From positions 46,626,571 to 46,690,570 of the forward strand of contig CM073891.1 of NCBI GenBank assembly GCA_037176705.1: a DNA stretch of 64,000 bases. Reading direction: 5' to 3'. This DNA is from Molossus alvarezi (taxonomy: Eukaryota > Chordata > Mammalia > Chiroptera > Molossidae). The position numbers and the translations under genes are program-made. The notes beneath the pieces are model-generated. The model saw only the letters and a list, made by a program, of their open reading frames with translations. It ran no database searches and was not told the DNA's origin. This document shows, in pieces, positions 43,365 through 55,369 of this stretch (the first letter of the stretch is position 1; the number at the start of each line of letters is the position of its first letter).

Positions 43365-44868
43365 AATTAGCATCACTGTGTTGCCTGGCTCTGTGAAATG
43401 TCCATAGCCTTGAGTCATTTACTGAAGAGTGGTTTATGTGTACTGTAAAAAGCTCTTATAGCCCCAAATGTACTACAACATAACTACTGAAAAATATCTC
43501 AAATTAGTGGATGTTATGTTTAGGACTACCTGAATTTTTAGTTGTTTGGCAAAATCAATCATCATAAATTACAAAATAAAACCCATGTCAAAGGCACAAA
43601 GGAAAACTGGCAGAGAAAAGGGAGTCCATATATCAAGCCCGTGGGTATTAGAAAAGACTGCTGGGAAAAATGAAAGTGAATGTTGCCCAGTTCATCTTTA
43701 TCTTGTTCTGGATATGCATGATTCCTTTATTTTAAATTCACAATTGAGTTAATGTGAATTAATGATTGGATTGATAATAATATTAACTTTTTAAGTGTCT
43801 TTCTCTAGAGAGATCTATTCACTGTAGCTAGTAATAGCCATCAAGAAATTCTACATCTACAGTGATCTAGGTTTGTATAATATAATGAGCTCATCCTATA
43901 ACCCTTGTGAAAACATCATTCAGCATCACAGTACACTTTCAAGGGTTAACAGTACTATAGCATGAAGCCATCTATAAACTATGTTGTTGTTTTTTAAAGA
44001 ATTTCTTTTGTTTGGCGTTGTAATCAAGACACATGGAATGCATTTAGATCTAGTTTGTTTTTGGTAAAACTTGTCTAACTTTGACAATTGTTAAAGTCAT
44101 TAATCATTCTTATAATTAAAAATATGTGTATTATTCCCAGTTGTAACAAATGATTGATGCAAATAATTGTCTTCATCTTGTAATAGCTAAGAGTTTTGTA
44201 TCATCACAGCTAAAGGACATTTGTTTTAGAGCTGTATTTTATAATTAAATGCTTTTCTCTTCATCATATTGAAATGTTTAGATAAATATATCATTAGTGA
44301 TTTTAAAAGTCATATCACATGGAATATAGCCTATTTAAAAGGAGATACATCACATACAAATTAATTAGATAATTATTTAGTAATAAATGATTATTTAACC
44401 TTAATGAATTGCTAATATGTGATAATTCAGGATGTGAAGAGATATAAGATGTATTACCTGATCTCAATGTTTTGTAAATTAGATTTGGGTAGACAGGGAA
44501 AATTTAAAAACAATTAACAAAATAACAATGCTTATTTCAGGACTTTCATATAGTTCTTGAGAATCCAGAGGAAGAAAAACACTATATATTGTGGTAGAGA
44601 AAAGATGCTTCAGAAGAAAGCAGGGAATGGACTTTGTTTCAAGGTTGAGTATGTCTGAGATACTAGTGAAACATTAAAAACAAGAAAATGCTAAGAGTGG
44701 GAATAAAAGATGTGAAACCAAAAGATGTGAGGTGATAGAAAATCTGGTTTCCTTCTGAAATTTGATATAGTTAGAGAGGTTTTGGAGCCTGGAATGACAG
44801 ATTAAGGTTAAACTTAAGTTTATAGACAATACACATTTTAAAAAGGTAATTTGGAAAACATTTTATTT
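43365..44868. other. Unassigned AT-rich sequence
   Basis: About 1.5 kb with no recognised repeat or gene. Confidence 0.5.
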
Positions 44869-44881
44869 AAAATGTTATGCA

Positions 44882-45039
44882 GCCCTGGCCGGTTTGGCTC
44901 AGAGGTTAGAGCGTCGGCCTGGGGTTCAGAGAGACCAGAGTTCGGTTCCTGCTAAGGGCATGTACCTTGGTTGCAGTTTGTCCCTGGCCCTGGTTGGGTT
45001 GTGAGGGTGGCAGCCACTCGATGTGTCCCTTTCACATCG

Positions 45040-45076
<37 letters not shown>

Positions 45077-45130
45077 TCCCACTCTATCCGAACAAAAAAT
45101 AAAAAAATATCCTCAGGTGAGGATAAAAAA
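44882..45130 (+). mobile_element. VES SINE, full length
   Basis: 13-bp TSD aaaatgttatgca at 44869-44881 and 45131-45143. Head gccctggccggtttggctca, A box tggctcagagg, B-box-like gttcggttcc, (CT)n of about 28 bases at 45043-45071, and 'tcctcaggtgaggataaaaa'. Confidence 0.96.
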
Positions 45131-45149
45131 AAAATGTTATGCATATATA

Positions 45150-45560
45150 AGATGAATTTATATCAGAGTAATAAATACTTTTTATAAATGTATTGTTCTT
45201 AAGTAAAAAATTATGTCCACAGAGTAATTCCTAATGAAATAAATATCAAAGGTACATTTTAATTTATCTCTTCCAGCTACCAGCTGATTCATAATGAAAA
45301 TCCTTGAAAGAAAATTATATAGGTTATGTTATATCTACTCTATTAAAAGGAGGTAAATCTCTAGCCCACATAAGGACAGACTTCTTATTAGTAGCAGATA
45401 CTTATTTGGTTACATTGACAGTCAGGTCTATGTCTTTAATATTTTCTGATTAAAGGGATCACTTCTTTTAGAAAATTATAATAATACTTTAAAAATGTTC
45501 AAGTTTTTTACATGAAAATTTAATTTATAATAATGTCATATAATATTAGATTTTTTTGCA
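45150..45560. other. Unassigned AT-rich sequence
   Basis: No feature seen. Confidence 0.45.
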
Positions 45561-45575
45561 TAAACATGATTATTT

Positions 45576-45824
45576 TTTATTTTAATTTTGTTGTTAATCC
45601 TTACCTGAAGATATTTTTCCATTGATTTTTAAAGTGGAAGGGAGGGAAGGTGGGTGGGAGGGGGAGAGAGAAAGAGACATCAATGTGAGAGAGACACATT
45701 AATTGGTTGCCCTGACCAGGGCCAGGGATCAAACCTGCAACCCAAGTATATCCCCTTGACTGGGAATCATACCCAAGACCCTTCACTCTGATGCTTTAAC
45801 CACTGAGCAAAACTGGTCAGGGCT
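45576..45824 (-). mobile_element. VES SINE, full length
   Basis: TSD aacatgattattt at 45563-45575 and 45826-45838. The head on the minus strand begins at 45824 (agccctgaccagttttgctc), and the A box is damaged. 'gttgccctgaccagggccag' lacks the 'tcctgcatgacc' bases normally there, a small internal deletion. Confidence 0.95.
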
Positions 45825-45984
45825 TAACATGATTATTTATATAATAGATATACTTTATTTATATAAAGCTCCCAAGTGGTTGATTTTTAAAAAGATAAAT
45901 GTCATCTTTAAGTCATTATATTTCTGTATCTTTTAAGACTCACAAAGTATGATGATAAAACAGAGGTAAATGTTTTAGTTTCAT

Positions 45985-46083
45985 ATATTCCAATTTATTT
46001 ATTTCTGCCTTTACTTCCCTTGTCTTTGGGGTCAAATTTTTAAAATCTTCTCTAAGGCCAAAGCCCATAAGTTTTCTTCTATA
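45985..46083 (-). mobile_element. Inverted 5' piece of a LINE-1
   Basis: 'ctgcctttacttcccttgtc', 'tttggggtcaaatttttaaa', 'aggccaaagcccataagttt', 'tcttctata' is the complement of the ORF2 stretch that normally lies just upstream of the 'catcaaactaaaaagcttct' found at 46094. One insertion with a twin-priming inversion. Confidence 0.75.
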
Positions 46084-47340
46084 TAACTTATTATATCAAA
46101 CTAAAAAGCTTCTGCACAGCAAAAGAAATTGACAACAAAACAAAAAGGAAACCACCCAAATGGGAGATGATATTTGCAAACAACAGCTCTGACAGGGCAT
46201 TAATATCCAAAATATATAAAGTACTTACGCAACTCAATATCAAACAACCCAATTAAAAATAAGCAGAGAACCTGAACAGACGCTTTCCCAAAAAGATATA
46301 CAAACAGCCAACATAAATTTGAAAAGATGTTCTACTTCATTAGCTATTAGAGAAATGCAAATCAAAACTACAATAAGATACCACCTCACACCTGTTGGAA
46401 TGGCTATTAACAGCAAGACATGGATTAAAGTATTGGAGAGATTGTGGAGAAAAAGTAACCCTTATTCACTGCTGGTGGGAATGTAAGCTGGTATAGCCAC
46501 TATGGAAAACAGTAAGGAGGATCCTAAAAAAAATTAAGAATAGAGTTACCATATATAACTCAGCAATCCCTTTTCTGGGTATCTACCCCAAAATTGTGAA
46601 AACATATTTACAAAAATATATGCATCCTTATGTTCATTGCAGCTTTATTCATGGTGGCAAAGACATGGTAACAACCTAGGTGTATTTCAGTAAAGAATTG
46701 GATAAAGATGTGGTAGCCCAGCCAGCGCAACTCAGTGGATTGAGCATCAGCCCATGGTTTGAGAGGTTCTAGTTCAATTCCCAGTCAGGGAACATGCCCG
46801 AGTTGTGGGCTCCATCCCTGGTAGGGGTTATGCACCGGGCAGCCCATCAATGTATCTCTCTCACATCAATGTTTCTCTATCTCTCCCTTATCCTTTCTCT
46901 AAAAAATCAATAAAAACATATTTTAAGAATACTTTTAGAAAAAGATGTGGTACATATATACAATGGAATAATACTTAGACATGAGAAAAGATAATATACT
47001 GCCATTTGCAACAACATGGATAGATCTTGAGAATATCATGCTGAGCAAAATAAGTCAAATGGAAAAAGACAAGAATCACATGATTTCATTCATATGTGGG
47101 ATATACAACTGAAAGCAACAAAAACAAAACTCATAGATACAGACAATAGTATGGTGGTTACCAGAGGGAAGGTGGGTAGGTGATAGGAAAGGGTAAAAGG
47201 GGTCAAATATATGGTTACAGAAGATTTGACATTGGGTGGTGGGCACATAATGCAATATACACATGATGTATCATAGAACTGAACACTCAAAACCTATACA
47301 ATCTTATGAACCAATGTCACCCAAATACATTTAATTTAAA
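46084..47340 (+). mobile_element. LINE-1 ORF2 C-terminus and 3' UTR, split by a VES SINE
   Basis: 'tcaaactaaaaagcttctgc', 'gcattaatatccaaaatata', 'ataagataccacctcacacc', 'cccttttctgggtatctacc', VES, 'gatgtggtacatatatacaa', then the 3' UTR 'gtggtggttaccagagggaa'-like and 'cataatgcaatatacacatg'. Tail 'catttaatttaaaatctaaa'. Older lineage than the 42.7-kb L1; no open frame. Confidence 0.87.
46716..46940 (+). mobile_element. VES SINE inside LINE-1
   Basis: Perfect 12-bp TSD aaagatgtggta at 46704-46715 and 46941-46952. Head gcccagccagcgcaactcag (diverged A box), B-box-like agttcaattcc, 'gggttatgcaccgggcagcc', CT block, 'aatcaataaaaacatatttt'. Confidence 0.96.
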
Positions 47341-47492
47341 ATCTAAAAAAAGAAAATATCTTAAAACAGTATAATTTTCTACTACTCCATTTTATAAAGC
47401 TTTCATTATCCCCTGACTGGCAAATCCTTTTATTTTTCTAGGATAGGGTGAAGGCTTTAAAAAAAAAAAAAAACTATATTAAATATAATTCT

Positions 47493-47700
47493 GCCCTGAC
47501 TGGGTGGCTCAGTTAATTGAACCATTGTCCCACACACCAAAAAAATGGATGCAGGTTTGATTTCCTATCAGGGCACACACCTGGTTTGAGGTTGGATCTC
47601 CAGTTAGGGTGTGTGCGGCTAGCAACTGATCAATGTTTCTCTCTCTCTTTCTCCCTTCCTCTTGCTCAAAAAATTAATAAACATATCCTCAATTGAGGAT
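47493..47700 (+). mobile_element. VES SINE
   Basis: Head gccctgactgggtggctcag, 'caggtttgatttcctatcag', 'atcaatgtttctctctctct', end 'tcctcaattgaggataatat'. Clearly more diverged than the CpG-rich copies. TSD not evident. Confidence 0.92.
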
Positions 47701-47856
47701 AATATAGATACATTTATTAGGTAATCTGTCAGAAAGAGATTTAAAGACTTAAATTAGGAAGAAGTTTAAAGACTAATAATTTTTAAATACTGATAAACAT
47801 ATTATCTTTTAGATAGATTATCTTTTAGATGTTGCTGTTAAGATATATACATTTAA

Positions 47857-48033
47857 GGCCAGTCAGTGTGGCTCAGTGGTTGAGTGTCAACCCATGCACC
47901 AAGAGGTCACCAGTTTGATTCCGGGTCAGGGCACATGCCCAGGTTGTAGGCCAAATCCCCAGTGGGGGGGTGTGTAAAAGGTAGCCAGTCAATGTTCTCT
48001 CTCACTGATGTTTCTATCTCTCTATATATAAAA
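47857..48033 (+). mobile_element. VES SINE, 3'-truncated
   Basis: 'ggccagtcagtgtggctcag', 'ccatgcaccaagaggtcacc', 'aggttgtaggccaaatcccc', CT block, then stops without the usual aaatcaataaa tail. It is directly followed by minus-strand L1 sequence. Confidence 0.9.
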
Positions 48034-48039
48034 TCCTGT

Positions 48040-48300
48040 TTGATGAGGTGTCTATTTAGCTCTTCTGCCCATTTTTTAATTGGATTCTTCATCTTCCTTC
48101 TATTGAGTTGTATGAGTACTCTATATATTTTGGAAATTAACCCCTTATCTAATGTATCATTGGCAGTTATGGTCTCCCATATAGTAGGTTTCCTTTCCAT
48201 TTTGATGGTTATTTCTTTTGCTGTGCAGAAGCTTTTTAGTTTGATGTAATATCATGTGTTCATGTTTTCCTCTGTTTCTCTTGCCTTAAGTGTTGTATTT
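48040..48300 (-). mobile_element. LINE-1 ORF2 fragment
   Basis: 'gatgaggtgtctatttagct', 'cttctattgagttgtatgag', 'gaaattaaccccttatctaa', 'tcttttgctgtgcagaagct', 'ctctgtttctcttgccttaa' is the complement of ORF2 downstream of RT. The frame at 47907-48200 on the minus strand covers part of it ([20 protein letters not shown]). Confidence 0.85.
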
Positions 48301-48328
48301 TTACAAGCTCTTGTTTGTAGTCTTTATA

Positions 48329-49295
48329 TAGTTGACCCTTGATCTGCATGGGTCCACGTACACATGATTTTTTTTCATTAAATACATATAGTACTGTAAA
48401 TTTATTTTATCTTTCTGATGATAAAATACCAGGGCTTTTTTTAATCCACTCCTCTATTGAAGGACACTTGGGCTGTTAACTCAAAATGGATAAAAGGTTT
48501 AAATGTGACTTGTAAATCTATAAAAATCCCAGAAAAAAAAATGTAGGCAACAAAATTTTAGATATCACATGGAGCAAAATTTTCTTTGATACAATGCCTT
48601 AGGCAAGAGAAACAAAGGAAAAAAAATGAACACATGAGATTACATCAAACTAAAAAAGCTTCTACACAGCAAAAGAAACAAGCATCAAAATGAAAGAGAA
48701 CTCACTGTATGGGAGTACATAATTGCCAAAAATATATCAGATAAGGGGTTAATTTCCAAAATATACAGAGTACTCATACAACTCAACAGAAGGAAGACAA
48801 ATAATCCAATTAAAATGGGCAGAGAACCTAAAGAGACACCTCTCCAAGCAGGACATACAAATGGCCAAGAGACATGACAAAATGCTCAACATCACTAATC
48901 ATCAGAGATGCAAATTAAAACAACAATGAGGTATCACCTCACACCTGTCAGAATGGCCGCCATCAACAAATCATCAAACAACAGGTGCTGGCGAGGGTGT
49001 GGAGAAAAGGGGACTCTAGTACACTGCTGGTGGGAATGCAGACTGGTGCAGCCACTATGGAAAACACTATGGTGTTACCTCAAAAAATTAAAAATTGAAA
49101 TGTCATTTGACCCAGTGTTCCCACTTTTAAGAATATATCCTAAGAAGCCTGAAACACCAATCAGAATGAATATGTGTACCCCCATGTTCATAGCAGCACT
49201 ATTTTTAATTGCTATGATCTGGTAACTGTTAGGTTATATGTAAGACTTCTAGTCAACAGTGCCCCATTCTCCACAGTGTTCAAGAGTCAATTGTA
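48329..49295. mobile_element. Tigger-like (TcMar) MITE split by a LINE-1
   Basis: Left half 48329-48425: 'tagttgacccttgatctgca', 'gattttttttcattaaatac', 'agtactgtaaatttatttta'. Right half 49222-49295: 'gtaagacttctagtcaacag', 'gttcaagagtcaattgta'. The ends are inverted repeats (agttgacccttga against tcaagagtcaatt) bordered by TA as expected for Tc1/mariner-type elements. About 790 bp of L1 lie between. Confidence 0.7.
48430..49220 (+). mobile_element. LINE-1 ORF2 C-terminal segment within a MITE
   Basis: A short minus-strand piece (48436-48477, 'ctattgaaggacacttgggc') precedes plus-strand ORF2: 'tcaaaatggataaaaggttt', 'tacatcaaactaaaaaagct', through to 'agcagcactatttttaatt'. The frame 48908-49225 keeps the Cys/His motif intact (CX3CX7HX4C, CWRGC...HCWWEC). 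The mixed orientation suggests another inversion. There is no 3' UTR, so the 3' end is missing. Confidence 0.82.
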
Positions 49296-49299
49296 TATA

Positions 49300-50145
49300 C
49301 TCAGCACTTGAAATGAAAGATTCATTAAAATATAAAATTATAATGCATTTTTATTAAGCTGTTAAATAACTATGAAAATAGGGATGGACTATTTGGACAA
49401 ATAAAAGTTTCTGATTTTGGTCCTAATAAGATTTAACCTTATAATTTCCAACCATATATGTCTTCCCTGTTAACTATATTTGCATAGAAAGATTATGTAT
49501 GTGAACAAAATAATATAACAAGCAAGCTAGAGAAAGACCAAAGCAAGCAAGTAATAGAAGGTTTTAATTCTGGATTCAGATGTAGAAGCTGAATTATATT
49601 TTATATCCACTTTATCTCTATTTTTGACTCATCAAAAATTTAATCTGTCAAAACTAATAGGAAGATATAAATGTGTGTTACTTGCATTGGTTACCAACTC
49701 TAAAACAATAAAACTTTATTATCAAAAATGTAGGTGGACCAGACCAACCTCATAGATTACTCTAAATACATATAAAAGTTCTACATTTACCAAAAATATC
49801 TTATTTTAGCACAAGGTAAAATGAAAGGCATTGGATTAGAATATGATTCTTTTCTTTTATGAGCTGTAAATTATTTGTATCATACCTGTACCTAACTTTC
49901 ATGGTATTTTTATATTTCTACAAAGTGCTGATTTGAAATCATTCTCTGCTCATTTTTACCAAAAATTTCCTGTTATGTGATAAAATGTAAATCATGTGTT
50001 CATGAGATGGATTATGAATAATTTTCACAGCCTATTGGTCTTTTTTTGGAACATTTCTATTATTTTAAGAATTCAGTTTAACTTACTATATGTAATTACA
50101 ATACTAAGTCGTCTTCAGGTCATTTCATGTGCATCTTTGTGAACA
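49300..50145. other. Unassigned AT-rich sequence
   Basis: No gene or repeat recognised. Confidence 0.5.
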
Positions 50146-50147
50146 GT

Positions 50148-50359
50148 TTTTTTTCTTGTTTTTTTTTCTTGATTTTAGAGAGACGAAGGGAGAGGGAGAG
50201 AGAGATAAAAATATTGATGAGAGAGAACATCGATTGGCTGCCTCCTGCATGCCCTCCCCTGGGGATAGGGCCTGCAACCTGGGCATGTGCCCTAACCAGG
50301 AATCGAATCAGTTGGTGTGTGGGTCGATGCTCAACATTGAGCCACACCAGCCAGACCAC
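50148..50359 (-). mobile_element. VES SINE
   Basis: 'ttgattttagagagacgaag', GAGA block, 'catcgattggctgcctcctg', 'gcaacctgggcatgtgccct', head end 'gagccacaccagccagacca'. Older head type. TSD not clear. Confidence 0.92.
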
Positions 50360-50364
50360 TACTT

Positions 50365-51440
50365 TTTGTTTATAAATGTAAGATGAAAAATATTGCAACA
50401 CGTTAGGGCTGATGGGACTCTAGTACTGTGTAAAGAAAAATTGACATTTCAGGAGAATGGAGACACCTGCAGGAAAGAAATTGTTGCCCTTACATGGTTT
50501 TTAACAATCATCAGAGTCATGTGAAGGTGGGGGAAATATTTAGCAATTCTGATTGCTTCTATGGCTAATTTGTGGGCCCAAGGAAAGGAGAGGGGAAGAA
50601 TTAGCAGATGTTTGAAAGGGAAGGAGAAGTTGTAAAATAAACAACAGTCAGAGAGAGAGAATTGATTAAGGGAATTTAGTTCGGTTGCTTGCAGCAGTAA
50701 AAGCAAAATTGATGTTAGGTAGTCATGACTTCAAAGTCAGTGTGATGCTATGAAGGAAGGTTTTTGCAAGGGAGTTGAGAAGGCACATGAGGAAGCTATT
50801 AGAAAAATGGACTGTGGAACCTACACAGCCTGGCGGGCTTAAGAACAAAACAGGAGTGAGAACTAGCAAAAAATCTATAGATCCTGGAAGAGTCAGGAGT
50901 TTTTAGCAAATTCTATTTAAGACCATGGAAGTCAATACCTGAGGAGGGTTGGGATGACATCATTGGCAAGGAGGCAGTCAGGAAATGGTGATACGAGGAG
51001 ATTGGAAGTATCGTTTCCAAGTATATTAAAATCATCAAGAAGATTTACAGGACTGATTAAGAAAGATGAAAGACAAAATAATTATTGTTATAAAGGTGTG
51101 GGTGTTGGTCGGGGATTTCCAGGAGAACAAAGGGCTGAGTGTCCCCACGTTAGTCACTCGCAGAGCGAGGGCTGTAGAAGGTGGGTGGCACTGAGCCCCC
51201 AGATAGAACCACTCATATAACAATGAGTTGTTAATATAGTTGTAAGTATTACCTCATAGACTAAGCTATATTCCAATTTTTTCTCTTTAATTTTATTTCC
51301 CAAAAAGTTCTTGATAAAAATTTCTCGTCAAATTAGCTCTATAATTTTTTACTTATTTGTAATCAAACAGAGAAAAATTTTCAACATTTTCAAATAGCCA
51401 AAAGTCAAAAATCAATTTTCATTTTCTATTGCTAGCACAA
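50365..51440. other. Unassigned sequence, possibly an old repeat
   Basis: Purine-rich, with phrases such as 'aggaggcagtcaggaaatgg' that feel repeat-like but cannot be assigned. The plus frame 50954-51220 (88 codons) has no domain. Confidence 0.35.
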
Positions 51441-53060
51441 ATCATACCAAACTACAGGCAGTCAGTAGTATGTAAATGAGCCTCACAACAGCCAACCACT
51501 GCGCTGTTACTATGAAGCTGTATTGGTTATTGTAGCCTTAGTTTAGTTACAGGGAATAGACAGACACTCATTAAGTGAAAGTCTAGAAAAGTGATTTTAT
51601 TTTAAGGATAGTACAAAAAACATAATTAAGCAATTATGGTAAGCACAGCTGACTCTAATAAAACTGGAATATCATGGAGTAGTTTTCTTTCTCACTTTCC
51701 TGCCAGGGTTCATGTTCTCTCTGATCTCAAAACTGTTCCTTCAGGCCTGTTCTCAGTTTCTTAATCTCTTTCTTGCAGACCAGCTCACTACTGCGGCCTG
51801 AAAACTGCAGTCCTCACGCTTGATTCTCCTCATAGTAAACCCATCACAGCCAATTAACTTAACTGTTACTTCATATTTAAATACTAGAAAATCTGTTTGG
51901 GTGGTTCACTGTCAGGCAGCTGTTTACTAGAAACTAGCCACAGGGATCCAGAGGGAATGCGGTTGATAACCGAAGGAGGAGTTAATGAAAAAGTCGTACA
52001 GTAAAGTCTTACTAGTTCAGGCTGCACATGTTCAAGTGCTCCAAGAAGAGGTCTAAGGTGGGGAGGAAATAATTTACCCCATAGTAAGGAAGGAATTATA
52101 AGATAGTATCAATAAATCCACTGAGTGGATTTTGAAAAAATAAATTCATGGTGCATCCCCAATTCACTGATGACAAGATAAAATATATAATTTATTAGTC
52201 ATTTATTTTAAATTAATTTGATAAACATAGTATGTATGAATAGTATTGACTTTAAGTGTAAGAATGTGTCTCCTACTCTAATTTAAATTGGCTACACTAG
52301 CTGAATATCTAAACTATCTGAATATCCTAACTAAAGTCTCTAGAGCCCATTTGTGAAGAAAGATAAATTTAATGAGATCCTTCATAATTAGGAAAAGCAA
52401 TCTTTGATCAATTTTTACTGAAAATTCTTTAGTTTTATAGTACCTTACTACACTGGATATTTTGCAAAAATTAAATTGTTTTCGAGTTATCATCATATTA
52501 AATTCAAAGACATTACTATATATTGAATTTATTGATCTTCATGTGCTTGTGAAAAATTAATTTCCTGTAAGTCTAGTGTTATATATATTTTTCCTTAAGA
52601 GGCAAAAGATAAGAATATATCCAAAAATAATTAAAGTGATTTAAAGAACATTTAACATGGCAAGGAAAAAAAATTTAGATTTCATACATGAAGATTTTTT
52701 TCTTTTCTCTGAATCCCAGCCAGGTTATTATAATTGTAGGTCCCAGCTTCATGAACGCTGTTTAATACTCACTCAGGCCTAACTAACATGATTCTTATGA
52801 AACACAATAAACCACTTTAGCACAATCTTTAATTACCATTTCTTGATGGGAGATTATTTGGCCTGGGACATGTCCAAGCAAAGGCTCACAGTACACTTAC
52901 CACTTTCCATAGATGGAAAGAGATATATTTTAAAAAATATCATGTCTTATTTCCTTTTATTTATTTATTTATTTTTCAATAGTTGTATGTTTAAAATAAA
53001 CTATTTTTTTCTAGGATTAAGTCCTTTAAACAATTCACTAACTCATGTCAGAGCATTTAC
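51441..53060. other. Unassigned sequence
   Basis: No gene seen. 51580-51640 ('aaagtgattttattttaagg') could be the reverse-strand poly(A)-signal region of an old LTR, but nothing else supports it. Confidence 0.4.
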
Positions 53061-53075
53061 TGATGAAGTATTTTT

Positions 53076-53282
53076 AAAAAATATTATTTCTTTATTGATT
53101 TTAGAGGAAGAGGTAGGAGAGAGAGACATAGAAACATCAATGGGAAAGAACATCAATTGGCCACCTCCTGCATGACCCCCACTAGGGATTGGGCCCACAA
53201 CTTGAGCATGTGCCCTGGCTGGGAATCGAAAAAGCGACCTTTTGGTGCATGGGTGGACATTCAGCAACACCAGCCATGCTCT
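53076..53282 (-). mobile_element. VES SINE
   Basis: 'tttattgattttagaggaag', purine block, 'catcaattggccacctcctg', 'gagcatgtgccctggctggg', head end 'caacaccagccatgct' with a damaged A box. TSD about aagtatttttaaaa (53065-53078, may overlap the tail) and aaagtattttaaaa (53287-53300). Confidence 0.9.
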
Positions 53283-53304
53283 GAATAAAGTATTTTAAAA
53301 CTGA

Positions 53305-54000
53305 TATCAGAAGATACTGATGCAATACAATCTGACCTTTACACCAGCCCTATTCACACCCCAATTAGGTACACCTGGTTTTGTCTCATTCACCTGCTTC
53401 TGTTGCTTGTATCTTATCTGTTTTAGCTTATAAACCTATGGGAAAAATATATAATTAATTCATTTCCATAAAGCACAACATTATAGCCAGTTTTAAAATG
53501 TGCCTTTAAATATTTCAGAGTATTTTGGAGCCCAGCCATGGGGAAATTAGGGTATGATGTAAAACACCCACAGTCGGTTGAAATGTCAAGCCTAAGGGCA
53601 CTAAGTGTTGGTCTGCAAGTCCGTCAATGTTGTTCAGTGGCATAAGCATCAAGAGCCAGAAAGTAATCATTTAATTTAACAAAAGGAGGACAACATGTTT
53701 AATTAATGTCATTTTTCTTCTGCATAGCAGATATCCTTTTGTAGTGATTTCAACATAAAGCATTTACTCAATTTATAATTACTATATGAATTAAAGTAGT
53801 ATTATAATAATGCTTATATATCAAAACAAATAACATACATAAGATTTCAGCATTTTAAGGCTCATGTGAATCCTTGGTTTCACCATATTTTTATAGATAA
53901 GGGGGTAAAAGAAATACTCTCATAGGATGTCATATTTTATCATCCATTATCAGTTATTATCGATTTTCAGTTTACCATTGCTTTCTAGTCCAGGATAGAT
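53305..54000. other. Unassigned sequence
   Basis: No feature seen. Confidence 0.45.
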
Positions 54001-54006
54001 ATAGAT

Positions 54007-54007
<1 letters not shown>

Positions 54008-54037
<30 letters not shown>
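54008..54037. repeat. (CA)n microsatellite
   Basis: About 15 units. Confidence 0.95.
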
Positions 54038-54039
<2 letters not shown>

Positions 54040-54249
54040 TGATTTTTTCCGCACTACTTTGAAGTGAGAACTCTTCTTTCTTCTTTGTGGCATTTTGTCT
54101 GAAGTTCCATGAAGCTTCTGCCATTTTAAGTTCTGTGTGAAAATTTTAATTATACTAGTTGTATCTTATTTATCAAAGTCCTGGCAAATTCAAATGTTGC
54201 TCAAAATTTAGCATAACTCCCAATTGGTATTAAGAAAATAAAAATTACG

Positions 54250-54410
54250 CCCTGGCCAGTCTGGCTCAGTGGTTCAGAGCGTCGGCCTGCGGACCAATTG
54301 ATGTGTCTGCCTCACATGGATGTTTCTCTTTTTCTTGCTCCCTCCCTCCCTTCCACTCTTATAAAAAATCAATTGAAAAATGTTTTTGGATGAGTATTAA
54401 CAAAAGAAAA
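54250..54410 (+). mobile_element. VES SINE with internal deletion
   Basis: Full head gccctggccagtctggctca to 'gcgtcggcctgcgg', then directly 'accaattgatgtgtctgcct', the CT block and 'aaaatcaattgaaaaatg'. About 65-70 bases between the B-box region and the 'ccgatcaatg' region are missing. The B box is lost, so it should be transcriptionally dead. Confidence 0.9.
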
Positions 54411-54414
54411 AAAA

Positions 54415-55365
54415 GAAAATGAAAATAAACTGTATAGTGGTGCTTCTTCTGTCCCTAAAAAATGGCATTCTAGGATTAGGAAAATCACATCGGTGTAATG
54501 TGACATAACTTTTTGCTTGCTTTTGTGCTCTTACTTTGAATAAAGGCATCAACAAATATGTGTATTAATCTTTAAGATTATGATCTCTAAAATTTCCTAG
54601 ATGGAGTTCATTTAGAGAAACTTCTTCAGGGTGAGTTTCCCCCCCATATATTAATGATATAAAATTGTAGAAAGATAATAATGAGTGGAATAGAGCTAAT
54701 AATAGAATAAGGTTCTCAAAAGCAATAACAAAGTAATTATTTTTTTATTTGAAGTAGAAAAGGCAGTTGTGCTTCATTTTAAGTTGCTGAGACTTGTATT
54801 TGTGAATACAATGTAGATTAGTATAAGGGTTGCATCATAAATGAAATATTTATTAACAAATGTTTTGTGATCTCTCCAGAGAGGTAGAATGGACCTCCTT
54901 CCATTTAATAGATCAAATAAATTATGAATAGATATAATAGTTAAACTTGATTCTGCAGAATTACCAGTGTTTTCTTTTGTCTAATTCAGGGTGATAAGAT
55001 GCAATGTCAACAGAGGCCATAGGCAGCCTCCCAAGATCTGTTATGTGAAGGCACATGTCCCTGGAATGTGGTCTAAAATAAACAATGTGTGCCCTTGGAT
55101 AACTATAGAAGCTGCCTTGAATAGTTAGAGGTCTTTGATACTCTTCATCCTGCTGTGGGGTTTGCTTTAAATAAATTGGAAGCAGGTGAAAGTTATAGAG
55201 ACCCAAAATATTAGGTGATTATATAATATACTATTTATATAAATGCAGCTTATAAATAGAAACTAAACATATTTTTTTTTTAAATTTGGGGGTTAAAATA
55301 TTTGAAAAAAATATTTAAAATTGCACATTAAATCTCTATGGACATCTAGTACCTAGATCTTGGTT
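54415..55365. other. Unassigned AT-rich sequence
   Basis: No gene or repeat recognised; the minus frame 54961-55206 has no domain. Confidence 0.45.
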
Positions 55366-55369
55366 TCTG

